Assembly (NCBI RefSeq): GCF_000238275.3
Contig: NZ_AHCF03000004.1
Coordinates: forward strand, 310,001-374,000
DNA from: Pseudoalteromonas undina
GTDB taxonomy: Bacteria > Pseudomonadota > Gammaproteobacteria > Enterobacterales > Alteromonadaceae
Direction: 5' to 3'
DNA: 64,000 bases
Shown: piece after piece, positions 1 through 7,591 of the stretch
Layout of the letters: every line of letters begins with the position of its first letter
Numbering within the stretch: the stretch's first letter is position 1
Position numbers and translations under genes: made by a program
Notes under the pieces: model-generated
The model's database searches: none
What the model was told of the DNA's origin: nothing
The model's input: the letters and a program-made list of their open reading frames with translations, nothing else

Positions 1-241
1 CAAATTGGCGTATAGATTTTAGTCGCAATATAAGTACTTTTAACGTTTTTTAATGCTGTTTTTATGAGTAACTTAAGCTTTTACTTAGTTTTATTTTTTC
101 GAATAAATTTCATTTTGTAAGCGCATTAGCCAAACGTCTCATTGTTGCGTGGTTTTTCATATGCTACGTTCAATTGTTATTTTAAATTTTGGGCTGCAAT
201 ACTGTGCCCTATACACACATACAAAAAGAGAAGCGTGCTTT
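1..241. other. Non-coding lead region before the CstA-type gene
   Basis: I see no convincing gene here. An in-frame extension of the downstream gene begins at 149, but its residues (roughly MVFHMLRSIVILNF onward) do not resemble the start of a CstA protein, and the ATG at 242 has a purine-rich AAAGAGAAG upstream. The stretch is AT-rich and presumably carries the promoter and leader of the transporter gene. Confidence 0.5.
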
Positions 242-1705
242 ATGATCATCTTTTTTATTTGCCTGACTATTTTAATATTAGGCTATAAGTTTTATAGCCC
301 GTTTGTTGAAAAACAAGCGGGTATGGACTCGACAGTAGACACACCACAGAAGCGTTTTAGCGAAGGTGTTGACTATGTTGCTATTCACCCTGTTCGTGCA
401 TTTTTAATTCAGTTTTTGAATATTGCAGGAGTAGGCCCCATATTTGGTCCCATACTTGGCGCCTTGTATGGCCCAGTAGCGCTGGTTTGGATTGTACTTG
501 GTAACGTTTTAGGTGGAGCTGTACACGACTTTTTCTCTGGCGTAATGAGTATTAAAGAAGACGGTAAAAGTTTACCTGAAATTGCAGGCCATTATTACAA
601 CGTAGTATTTAAAGGCTTTATGCTTATATTTACTGCTATGTTGTTATTCTTTGTTGGTGTAGTGTTTATTATGAGCCCTGCAGGATTATTGAGTAACTTA
701 GATGCATTTGAAGGCACCATTTTTGCTAGTAATACATTTTGGGTTCTCGCTATTTTAGCTTACTACTTTTTAGCCACGTTATTACCAATCGATAAAATCA
801 TCACTAAGTTTTACCCTATTTTTGGCTTGTTAATGATTGTAATGACAGTTGCTATTGCAGTCTCACTGTTAATCAACGCACCCCATTTACCAGTAGCTGG
901 CGACTTTTTAGCGTATTTTGAAGCCGATCATGCCCACGACTTTTTAGCCCCAAATCCTGATGGACTGCCTACTTGGCCGTTGCTATTTATCACCATTACT
1001 TGTGGTGCCATTAGTGGTTTTCACTCAACGCAAGCACCTATTATTGCTCGTTGTTTAACTAACGAAAAATATGTACGCCCGGTTTATTATGGCGCGATGA
1101 TGTGCGAAGGTATTGTAGGTTGTGTGTGGGCGCTTGCTGGTATTGCTGCCTTCCCTGAAGGTTATGCGGGTTTAAAATCGATGCTTGATTTAGGCGGTCC
1201 AGGCTTAGTGGTTAACCATATTGCAAACAGCTATTTAGGTGTATTTGGTGGTATTATGGCTATTATTGCTGTTGCTGTTTTCCCTATCACCTCAGGTGAT
1301 ACAGCGTTCCGCTCACTGCGCCTAACAATGGTGGATGCGTTTAGTATTCCGCAAAGTTTACGTAATCGTTTGTTGTTAGCGTTGCCAATTTTAACCATTG
1401 CTTACTTTATGACTAAGCTCGACTTCTCTGTTATTTGGCGCTACTTCGCGTTTTCAAATATGCTGCTTTCTACCAGTGTTTTATGGCTTGCTACTAAGTA
1501 TTTATTTGACCGTGGTACATTCCACTGGATTGCTAGTATACCTGCTGTAATTGCTTCAGCTGTGACCCTGTCATACATAATGACTGCGGCAATAGGATTA
1601 AACTTATCAAGTGATTTAGGTAAACCAATTGGTGTAGCGGTTGCTGTTGTAGGCTTTATTGTATTGGCTTTTGTGCATTCAAAACATAAAGTGCGTCCAG
1701 CTTAA
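242..1705 (+). CDS. CstA-family carbon starvation / pyruvate-peptide transporter (short form)
   Basis: Predicted inner-membrane protein of 487 aa of the CstA family, whose members import peptides or pyruvate. The family hallmark GVGPIFGPILGALYGP follows the first helix, then a series of hydrophobic segments (GNVLGGAVHDFFSGVMSI, ITCGAISGFHSTQAPI, AVFPITSGDTAFRSLRL) typical of CstA. It is much shorter than the roughly 700-residue E. coli CstA, matching the short form common in marine bacteria. I chose the ATG at 242 because AAAGAGAAG lies upstream and the next residues form a membrane helix; the longer reading from 149 adds an unrelated leader. It stands alone and is followed by a clear terminator. 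The substrate cannot be told from sequence. Confidence 0.9.
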   Translation: MIIFFICLTILILGYKFYSPFVEKQAGMDSTVDTPQKRFSEGVDYVAIHPVRAFLIQFLNIAGVGPIFGPILGALYGPVALVWIVLGNVLGGAVHDFFSGVMSIKEDGKSLPEIAGHYYNVVFKGFMLIFTAMLLFFVGVVFIMSPAGLLSNLDAFEGTIFASNTFWVLAILAYYFLATLLPIDKIITKFYPIFGLLMIVMTVAIAVSLLINAPHLPVAGDFLAYFEADHAHDFLAPNPDGLPTWPLLFITITCGAISGFHSTQAPIIARCLTNEKYVRPVYYGAMMCEGIVGCVWALAGIAAFPEGYAGLKSMLDLGGPGLVVNHIANSYLGVFGGIMAIIAVAVFPITSGDTAFRSLRLTMVDAFSIPQSLRNRLLLALPILTIAYFMTKLDFSVIWRYFAFSNMLLSTSVLWLATKYLFDRGTFHWIASIPAVIASAVTLSYIMTAAIGLNLSSDLGKPIGVAVAVVGFIVLAFVHSKHKVRPA

Positions 1706-1725
1706 AACTACATAGTTATTAATGC

Positions 1726-1757
1726 AAAAAGCGAGCTTTATTTAAGCTCGCTTTTTT
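1726..1757 (+). terminator. Rho-independent terminator after the CstA-type gene
   Basis: The stem GCGAGCTT / AAGCTCGC closes a short TATTT loop, is preceded by five A and followed by six T. The A-rich left side means it may also act on the opposite strand. Confidence 0.85.
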
Positions 1758-1835
1758 ATGCTTGAACAAGTAGTAATTTAGTTAAAAGATTTATCAACTT
1801 TCTGATCACCAACCACTTATGTTGACTATCTACCG

Positions 1836-2354
1836 CTAAAAAGTCGCTTGTTCGAAGTAGCTAATATCATCTAGGGTTTTACTAATAATCATTGCCCCTT
1901 CTAATAAGCTAACTGTTTGTATTGCCGCCCGAGCAGGATTAAGCTCTCCATTTATTTGATGTGCTTGAGTTAACCAGGCTAAGTTTTTATTAAAAAACCG
2001 CTGAACTTCAACCCGCACTTTATCGGGTAGGCTGTCGCTTTCTGCACCGAGTAAGCCACATAAACACATCTTTTTGTCTATCACGAGCGCATTTCTAAAT
2101 AACTGAGTGTAAATATCGATGGGATTTTTACCGTTTGCTTTATGTACATTCGGATCGCCAAGTACTGCAATAAAGGCATCGGTGTATTGATGCGCGAGTT
2201 CAGCGCCTAAATCAGCTTTCGTTGGAAAGTGATAATGCACACTGGCACTTTTTATACCAATCTCAGTAGCAAGTTCTCTAAAGCTAAAGTTGCTATAACC
2301 ACCCAGTCGCACTTTATTTTCTGCGGCTTGTAGCAGGGCTGCTTTTTTACTCAT
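1836..2354 (-). CDS. TetR-family transcriptional regulator
   Basis: 172 aa. The first ~50 residues form a TetR DNA-binding domain: a helix-turn-helix around FSFRELATEIGIKSASVHYHF followed by PTKADLGAEL. The C-terminal half is a variable ligand-binding region containing MCLCGLLGAESDSLP, a pattern seen in TetR proteins that sense electrophiles or small organic molecules. It faces a glutathione S-transferase remnant and a cupin gene across a 174-base gap with two similar TAGGTA-containing sites, so it most likely represses itself and that transcript. The inducer is unknown. Confidence 0.88.
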   Translation of the reverse strand: MSKKAALLQAAENKVRLGGYSNFSFRELATEIGIKSASVHYHFPTKADLGAELAHQYTDAFIAVLGDPNVHKANGKNPIDIYTQLFRNALVIDKKMCLCGLLGAESDSLPDKVRVEVQRFFNKNLAWLTQAHQINGELNPARAAIQTVSLLEGAMIISKTLDDISYFEQATF

Positions 2355-2386
2355 TTTGATATTTCCTTGCTGTTATCTGAAAAAAT

Positions 2387-2402
2387 TATCAACCAGTAGG
2401 TA
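2387..2402. promoter_or_regulatory. Putative TetR operator, copy 1 (degenerate)
   Basis: TATCAACCAGTAGGTA shares CAGTAGGTAG with the perfect copy at 2459-2474 but has a degenerate left half. It lies 33 bases upstream of the tetR start and probably serves autorepression. Confidence 0.55.
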
Positions 2403-2458
2403 GTTATTTTCAAGCTCTTTTGTTTTTAGTTTGCAAACATTTAGCGCTTGCTATAAAT

Positions 2459-2474
2459 TACCTATCAGTAGGTA
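2459..2474. promoter_or_regulatory. Putative TetR operator, copy 2 (perfect palindrome)
   Basis: TACCTA-tcag-TAGGTA is a perfect 6+6 inverted repeat located 55 bases before the GST remnant. Its centre is 72 bases from copy 1. Size and position fit a TetR-family operator controlling the rightward transcript. Confidence 0.65.
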
Positions 2475-2528
2475 GTTTCTGTTTACCAATATAAACCTAA
2501 GTTGTCGTTAAAAATATAAGAGAGCATT

Positions 2529-2681
2529 ATGAAAATTTATGACGTAGAAAATTACCCAAACCCATTGCAGGCTCGTATTGCACTTGCTGAAAAAAAACCG
2601 ACTGAAAAAGTAGAGTTTGTTGCTGTCGATTTATTAAATGGGGAATACTGCAGTGAGGCATTTTTGGCAAAAAAACCTTAG
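2529..2681 (+). pseudogene. Glutathione S-transferase, N-terminal remnant
   Basis: An ATG at 2529 with GAGAG upstream opens a 50-codon frame beginning MKIYDVENYPNPLQARIALA and ending ...SEAFLAKKP before TAG. This matches the start of a GST thioredoxin-like domain (beta1, the PNPxQARIALAEK helix, beta2 and the 'SEAFLAKNP' helix), but the other ~150 residues of a GST, including the glutathione-binding and all-alpha parts, are absent. The next gene begins 46 bases later. The likely history is an internal deletion that removed most of the gene but kept its promoter and start. Its position under the TetR operator suggests the intact ancestor was the regulator's target. A functional 50-residue peptide is possible but unlikely. 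Confidence 0.75.
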
Positions 2682-2726
2682 CCAAGTATTGGCGTTTAGT
2701 TATAAATTAATAATTTGGAGTCAAAT

Positions 2727-3422
2727 ATGAAAATTGCTGCCGACTTTAGTCAACGTGTGGTGGTGCATAGTGAGTCACTTGAGTGGATAGCTTCGCCCAT
2801 GCCGGGTGTTGATAGACGTCCACTTGACAGAGTGGGCGACGAGGTTGCTCGTGCCACTAGCATTGTACGTTATGCGCCAAACAGCCACTTTAGCCCACAT
2901 ACACATACCGGCGGTGAAGAGTTTTTAGTACTTGATGGGATATTTCAAGATGAGCATGGTGACTTTCCAAAAGGTACCTATATTCGTAATCCTCCACAAT
3001 CAAAGCATACTCCTGGCTCAAAAGACGGTTGTATTATTTTTGTAAAACTATGGCAGTTTCAGCCAGAAGATCGCCAGCACGTGTGTATTCACACACAGCA
3101 GATGCAAGGGCAGAAAACCCCCGAGTTTAATGACCTAAATGTCATTTTGTTATATCAAGATACGTATGAAACAGTGAGTATTGTACAGTTTAATGCTAAT
3201 CAATCTTTAACGCTCACGGTAAGTGGTGGCGCTGAGTTGTTGGTTTTGGATGGCACTTTACAAGAGCATAACGACACACTTGAAAAACACAGCTGGCTTA
3301 GAGTGCCTGTTAATAGCCAAATAAACGCTACCGCGGGTAACAATGGCGCAAGAGTATGGATAAAAACTGGCTATTTAAACGATGTAAAAAACCAAGTTAA
3401 TCGGCTAAAAAAACATAATTAG
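2727..3422 (+). CDS. Bicupin protein, ChrR-like cupin family
   Basis: 231 aa from the ATG at 2727, chosen because GGAG ends six bases upstream; a TTG at 2715 is possible but precedes that ribosome site. Residues ~1-110 form a cupin resembling the ChrR anti-sigma cupin: H58-T-H60 ... EE(64-65) ... H94 (motif SPHTHTGGEEFLVLDG, then FPKGTYIRNPPQSKHTPG) would bind zinc or another metal. Residues ~120-225 form a second, weaker cupin (LTVSGGAELLVLDGTL). The helical anti-sigma domain of true ChrR is missing, so I do not call it an anti-sigma factor. It is probably co-transcribed with the GST remnant under the TetR regulator, and such stand-alone cupins often accompany oxidative or electrophile stress genes. 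No enzyme activity can be assigned. Confidence 0.8.
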   Translation: MKIAADFSQRVVVHSESLEWIASPMPGVDRRPLDRVGDEVARATSIVRYAPNSHFSPHTHTGGEEFLVLDGIFQDEHGDFPKGTYIRNPPQSKHTPGSKDGCIIFVKLWQFQPEDRQHVCIHTQQMQGQKTPEFNDLNVILLYQDTYETVSIVQFNANQSLTLTVSGGAELLVLDGTLQEHNDTLEKHSWLRVPVNSQINATAGNNGARVWIKTGYLNDVKNQVNRLKKHN

Positions 3423-3525
3423 CTCAAAAAATAAATCTGCATTAAGTGACTTTTTTGATCTGCTTCAAGTAAAAGCTTTTAACTATTGCCTATAATTTAA
3501 GCTCTTTTCATTCAAGGGTTGAGTT

Positions 3526-3915
3526 ATGGTTAATTTAACACATGGTTTGTCGATTGGTATTGAGCGCTCAGGCAGTGAGTTTTTCTTAACACTTAAGGCA
3601 ATTGGTACCTTAACTCACAAAGACTATGAAGTGATCACCCCGATGATCGATTCAGCGTTAGGCGAAGTTAAACATCCTATTGTTAATGTATTAATAGATG
3701 GCACTGAGTTAGATGGTTGGGAGCTTCGTGCTGCTTGGGACGATTTAAAACTTGGCTTAAAGCACAACAAAGAGTTTAAAAAAATAGCGATTTACGGCAA
3801 TAAAGAGTGGCAATCTACCATAGCTAAGTTAGGCAGTTGGTTTATGTCGGGTGAAATACAATACTTTGAAAATGCCACTACCGCTCTAGAGTGGTTAAAA
3901 ACCAATAATGCATGA
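3526..3915 (+). CDS. SpoIIAA-like (STAS/SEC14-type) domain protein
   Basis: 129 aa cytoplasmic protein of the SpoIIAA-like family. It shows the expected order: an N-terminal strand with FFLTLKAIGTLTHKDYEVITP, a central VNVLIDGTELDGWELRAAWDDLKLGLKH and a terminal FENATTALEWL helix. Family members are widespread in proteobacteria, adopt a STAS/CRAL-TRIO-like fold and have no settled function. It has its own 100-base upstream gap and is followed by a terminator, so it is probably monocistronic. Nothing in the context suggests sigma-factor partners. Confidence 0.8.
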   Translation: MVNLTHGLSIGIERSGSEFFLTLKAIGTLTHKDYEVITPMIDSALGEVKHPIVNVLIDGTELDGWELRAAWDDLKLGLKHNKEFKKIAIYGNKEWQSTIAKLGSWFMSGEIQYFENATTALEWLKTNNA

Positions 3916-3923
3916 CGCTTAAT

Positions 3924-3949
3924 AAAAAAGGCCAACAGTGGCCTTTTTT
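3924..3949. terminator. Bidirectional terminator between convergent genes
   Basis: The stem GGCCA-aca-g-TGGCC is flanked by six A on the left and six T on the right. It ends the SpoIIAA-like gene on the plus strand and can end the fructokinase gene on the minus strand. Confidence 0.85.
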
Positions 3950-3963
3950 GTAAGTATCTTGGT

Positions 3964-4914
3964 TTATTTTGACAGTGTTTTTTGCGTGGGAAGCGCAGGA
4001 AAAGCGCCTTTAGCTAAGCATGCTTTTGAGCCACAGCGAAGACCAAAGTGAAGCGCTTTTTTTACTATTGACTCATCATTTAGCTTATCAGTAAGTGGCA
4101 CTGCATTATCGCTGTGGTTTAAGTAGTACAGTACGCCAGCAATAAAAGCATCACCGGCGCTGGTGGTATCTACAGCGGTAATTGTTGGGGCTGCTTCACT
4201 GAGGGTAAAAGCGTTATGGTAAACAGTCGCTGGTGCCGGACCATCGGTTAAAAACACCAGCGTGACGCCTAATTCAAGCAGTGATTGTAAGTAGGCTTCA
4301 ACTGATTGTTGGCGTTGCGTTGCTAAAAAATTTAACTCATCACGTGAGAGCTTAACAATATCGCAATACGCATAGCATGCATGCACGTTTTGCTCAATGT
4401 CATTGCTATTTTGCCATAAACTGTAGCGTAAATTTACATCAAAGCTAACGAGTTTGTGGTTGTTTTTAGCCTGCTTTAAAGCACACACAGTGGTTTTTGC
4501 TATAGCTGTATTGGTTAAGGTGTTTGAACAAAAGTGTAGGGTACTCAATTTATCCCAATTAATAAGCTTTAAATGCTCATTCGTTAACAGTAAATCGGCT
4601 GTTTGATGACGATAAAAGTTAAAGCTGCGTTCGCCGCTTTCATCTAGGCTGACAATAACCATAGCTGTTTGCGCGCCTTCTATGGTAAATAAATACTCAG
4701 TATCTACATTATATTGCTCAAGCGCATTAGTTAATTGTTTAGCAAAATAATCATCTCCCATACCGCCACAAAACGCAGCTTTGCCGCCGAGCTTTGCGTA
4801 ACCTACTGCCACATTAGCTGGAGCACCTCCTGGAATGGGCAAATAAGCACTGTTTTGAGAGTCTTGAGGCAGCATATCAATAAGCAGTTCACCAAGGCTA
4901 AGTAATTTGGTCAT
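3964..4914 (-). CDS. scrK: Fructokinase (PfkB/ribokinase family)
   Basis: 316 aa. Catalyses ATP-dependent phosphorylation of fructose, here presumably the fructose released by sucrose phosphorylase. The N-terminus LLSLGELLIDMLP and PGGAPANVAVGYAKLGGKAAFCGGMGDD is the fructokinase form of the PfkB sugar-binding motif. The C-terminal signature DTTSAGDAF (D249-D255) carries the catalytic base D255. Family assignment is firm; specificity for fructose is inferred from the GGAPANVA motif and the sucrose locus. It is the last gene of the leftward group after the TonB receptor, but two strong hairpins separate them, so its transcript may arise from read-through or its own promoter. GGATTT before the ATG is the probable ribosome site. 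Confidence 0.9.
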   Translation of the reverse strand: MTKLLSLGELLIDMLPQDSQNSAYLPIPGGAPANVAVGYAKLGGKAAFCGGMGDDYFAKQLTNALEQYNVDTEYLFTIEGAQTAMVIVSLDESGERSFNFYRHQTADLLLTNEHLKLINWDKLSTLHFCSNTLTNTAIAKTTVCALKQAKNNHKLVSFDVNLRYSLWQNSNDIEQNVHACYAYCDIVKLSRDELNFLATQRQQSVEAYLQSLLELGVTLVFLTDGPAPATVYHNAFTLSEAAPTITAVDTTSAGDAFIAGVLYYLNHSDNAVPLTDKLNDESIVKKALHFGLRCGSKACLAKGAFPALPTQKTLSK

Positions 4915-4924
4915 AGTGTAAATC

Positions 4925-4950
4925 CTAAAAAACCTAGCATGGCTAGGTCA
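4925..4950 (-). terminator. Intrinsic terminator/attenuator directly before fructokinase
   Basis: On the minus strand ACCTAGC-cat-GCTAGGT (4932-4948) is followed by six T, a textbook intrinsic terminator. It ends only about ten bases before the fructokinase start codon at 4914, so it would block entry into that gene unless relieved. Confidence 0.7.
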
Positions 4951-4975
4951 AAATTCAAGGGAGAATTATTAAAAC

Positions 4976-5023
4976 TAGTGTAACAATCGCTGAACAAACA
5001 TAGCTTCAGCGATTGTTACACTA
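4976..5023 (-). terminator. 19-bp perfect hairpin downstream of the sucrose-locus TonB receptor
   Basis: TAGTGTAACAATCGCTGAA at 4976-4994 pairs perfectly with 5005-5023, leaving a ten-base loop. On the minus strand it follows the receptor stop codon by 7 bases and leads into GTTTTAATAATT. It may terminate the receptor transcript or protect its 3' end. Confidence 0.75.
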
Positions 5024-5030
5024 AAGTTGG

Positions 5031-7424
5031 TTAGTTAAACGCGTATTTAAACGTCAATGACGTTGTACGGCCATTAATAGCACGTGCGCGTATAATGTTG
5101 TTATCAGGTATTGAGCCTTCTTCTGCTTCAGTAATACCTACCGTATCGAATAGGTTATTTACGTTTAACGCAATATTAAGGTTTTCTGATAAATCGTAGC
5201 TTACAAAGCCATTTACTTGAGTGTAACCATCAAACTTAAGATCGTTATTATCTTGAGCATAGGCATCGGTAGTACCAATAAAGCTTAGGCCTGCAGAGCC
5301 TTTTTCATAAGTGTAACGTGCCATTAATGAGTAAATTAAATCAGCTTGGCGACGAGGCGTATTACCAACCACTTCAGGGGTAAGTGCATCTTTTGCAATT
5401 TCAGCGTCTGTCCACGTTAAATTACCACGAAAATCCCATGCATCAATAAAGTAGGTTGATTCAACCTCAATCCCTTTTGCTTCATATTCGCGGTCAAAAA
5501 AGGTTTGTGATGTCGCTTCAAAGTTTTGCTCTTCAGTCTCAGCATAAAATGCCGTGGCAAAAACTGACAGTGAATCAAAGCGCTTTTTAATACCAAACTC
5601 ATACTGGTTTACTTCATCAACGGCATCTTCATCGGCTACTGAGCCATCGGCGCGAACTTTACCAAATAAAAGTCGGTCAGCATTGGCGCGACCGCCTTTA
5701 CTCAGTCGTGCAAACGTTGCAAGGCTTGAGTCAATTTGGTAATTGGCACCAATTGAATATGATGCGTAATCCCAGTCGTAATTAACAGGGCTAGCATTTG
5801 CAAGGTCAATACCTGCAACATTTTGTTCAGGAACAGAAATCACACCGTCGCGATTCATATCAACGGTTGAGGTAACCGCGCCTGCATAGTTACCACGTGC
5901 TTCACCGCTGTCATAACGGGCACTAGCATCAATACTTACGTCACCCACCTTAGTTGAAAATGCAACATAGGGTGCACGAGTGTCGTATTCTGTGTCGTAA
6001 TCACGTTGGCAACAGTTACCCCAAAAAGGCGTGCCATAAGCGTATAAGCCATTTTCAGAGAATTCAGTCCCATCGGCGGCTGTTACATTTAATAGCGCAG
6101 CGTTATCACCTTTGAGCTCCATTAGGTAGGAATTCCATAACCACGACATAGCAATATTTTGGGTTGACGCATAATAGCCAAAAGTAACGCTAGTATCATC
6201 GCTTAGCGATTTAGTCAGTTTGAAGTCGTTAACAATTGAGTCAAAGTCGTTCATGGTTACGTCAAACGTATGAATACGCATGGCTAAATCATCGTTAAAT
6301 GCAGCACCTGTGGTCGCATTACTAAGCGTTGCGCCCACACCACCAATACTTTGCGCTATAGCTGATGCATCGCCAACTTCAGCTGGGATCAATGAATTAA
6401 AATTACCGCTTACAGATGATTTACGAAAACGATTTTCAATACGCCAATCGTTGTCTAAATCAAATACAGCCTCAAAACCAATTGAGTCAACTTGCGGATT
6501 CATACCATCGCGAATATCGCCGTTGCTTATTTGATTTTCGCCGTTTAAGCGCACTGTTTTAGTAAATAATGCCGAATGCGGGGTATCTGATTGTGCGTCA
6601 AACCCAGGAATTGAGTCACCATTTGCATACATTGGCATAGGTAAGTAGCCAACACTTTTATCATCTAAATGTTTGTAATAAAGACGCACGTATCCATTTT
6701 CAAAATCTTTGGTCAGGTTGGCTTTAATTTGCCCACCTTTATTTGATGTGTAACCTGTTTCACGTGGGCCTTCACCTTGACGCACAAAACCACCAACATG
6801 AAAGCGTACAGTGTCATTTAAATAGGTGCCATATTCAAAGTCTGTTCGAATAGTATCGTAATCTAGACCAAGTGTAGTTGATACGCTGCCCGATTCGTTT
6901 TCGCCATTTTTTGAAATGAAATTAATTATGCCACCCGGTGCATTACTGGCTGCGGTAGAGGCTGAACCACCGCGAATAGATTCAATAGTTTGCACTGTAT
7001 TATCTAAGCGCATAAAAATATCAGCATTACCAAATGCAATATCGCCATATTGTAAAACAGGTAAGCCATCTTCTTGAAGCTGTAAAAATTTAGCACCACC
7101 AGAGGCAACCGGTAAACCACGTACTGCAATGTTGGCGTTACCTTCACCGCCGGTTGATTCTGAGCGAACCCCAGGAATAATTCTAAATGCCTCAGCAGTA
7201 GAGCGAGGCGTAGACACCTCAACTTGCTCAAGCGACACACTGCTTACAGAAGAACTTGACGCCATTATCGTTGTACGGCGGGGAACACCGGTAACAACAA
7301 TTGTTTCTAGCCCTTTGTTAGCTTGCGCTTGTGTATTTTGCTCTTGTTGTTGTGCATTAACGCCTTGGCTAACGGCGAGCGCTAAAGCACTGATCAGATA
7401 TAAAGGTGTGTTGTGTGTTGTCAT
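5031..7424 (-). CDS. TonB-dependent outer-membrane receptor, probable sucrose receptor
   Basis: 797 aa from the ATG at 7424 (CGAGGCG ribosome site upstream); a longer reading from 7511 puts 29 non-signal residues in front and crosses the operator. Residues 1-24 (MTTHNTPLYLISALALAVSQ...) form a signal peptide. A TonB box-like ETIVVTG precedes the plug (STAEAFRIIPGVRSESTGGEGNANIAVRGLP...), and the rest is a 22-strand barrel ending SLTFKYAFN with a terminal aromatic-rich strand. It would bring sucrose or a related glucoside into the periplasm using TonB-ExbBD energy. Substrate is inferred from the neighbouring permease, sucrose phosphorylase, fructokinase and LacI gene. Control by the LacI regulator is suggested by the palindrome centred 50 bases upstream of the start. 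Confidence 0.88.
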   Translation of the reverse strand: MTTHNTPLYLISALALAVSQGVNAQQQEQNTQAQANKGLETIVVTGVPRRTTIMASSSSVSSVSLEQVEVSTPRSTAEAFRIIPGVRSESTGGEGNANIAVRGLPVASGGAKFLQLQEDGLPVLQYGDIAFGNADIFMRLDNTVQTIESIRGGSASTAASNAPGGIINFISKNGENESGSVSTTLGLDYDTIRTDFEYGTYLNDTVRFHVGGFVRQGEGPRETGYTSNKGGQIKANLTKDFENGYVRLYYKHLDDKSVGYLPMPMYANGDSIPGFDAQSDTPHSALFTKTVRLNGENQISNGDIRDGMNPQVDSIGFEAVFDLDNDWRIENRFRKSSVSGNFNSLIPAEVGDASAIAQSIGGVGATLSNATTGAAFNDDLAMRIHTFDVTMNDFDSIVNDFKLTKSLSDDTSVTFGYYASTQNIAMSWLWNSYLMELKGDNAALLNVTAADGTEFSENGLYAYGTPFWGNCCQRDYDTEYDTRAPYVAFSTKVGDVSIDASARYDSGEARGNYAGAVTSTVDMNRDGVISVPEQNVAGIDLANASPVNYDWDYASYSIGANYQIDSSLATFARLSKGGRANADRLLFGKVRADGSVADEDAVDEVNQYEFGIKKRFDSLSVFATAFYAETEEQNFEATSQTFFDREYEAKGIEVESTYFIDAWDFRGNLTWTDAEIAKDALTPEVVGNTPRRQADLIYSLMARYTYEKGSAGLSFIGTTDAYAQDNNDLKFDGYTQVNGFVSYDLSENLNIALNVNNLFDTVGITEAEEGSIPDNNIIRARAINGRTTSLTFKYAFN

Positions 7425-7455
7425 GTGAACGCCTCGTTTTAAACCCAAAGGGAAG

Positions 7456-7493
7456 TTGTTATTTTTACTTAATCGATTAAGTAAAAATAACAA
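7456..7493. promoter_or_regulatory. LacI-family operator within a 38-bp perfect palindrome
   Basis: The core ACTTAATCGATTAAGT sits at the centre of a perfect palindrome of 38 bases (7456-7493). The same core, CTTAATCGATTAAG, recurs before the sucrose phosphorylase gene. It lies 32 bases upstream of the receptor ATG and probably overlaps its promoter or early transcript. Confidence 0.85.
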
Positions 7494-7591
7494 AGTTTTT
7501 ACAATAAGCAAATTGTTTTGTTAATTATTTGCTGTTTTTTTACTCAAACATTGATTTTTATAATGTTTTTATAGCATTAAAAGTTGTTTGT

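Noticed and set aside
149..241. Upstream in-frame extension of the CstA-type gene
   Set aside because: The added 31 residues do not resemble the family, and the ATG at 242 has a better upstream purine run.
2727..3422. ChrR anti-sigma factor
   Set aside because: Only the cupin part matches; the zinc-binding anti-sigma helical domain and a partner ECF sigma gene are missing.
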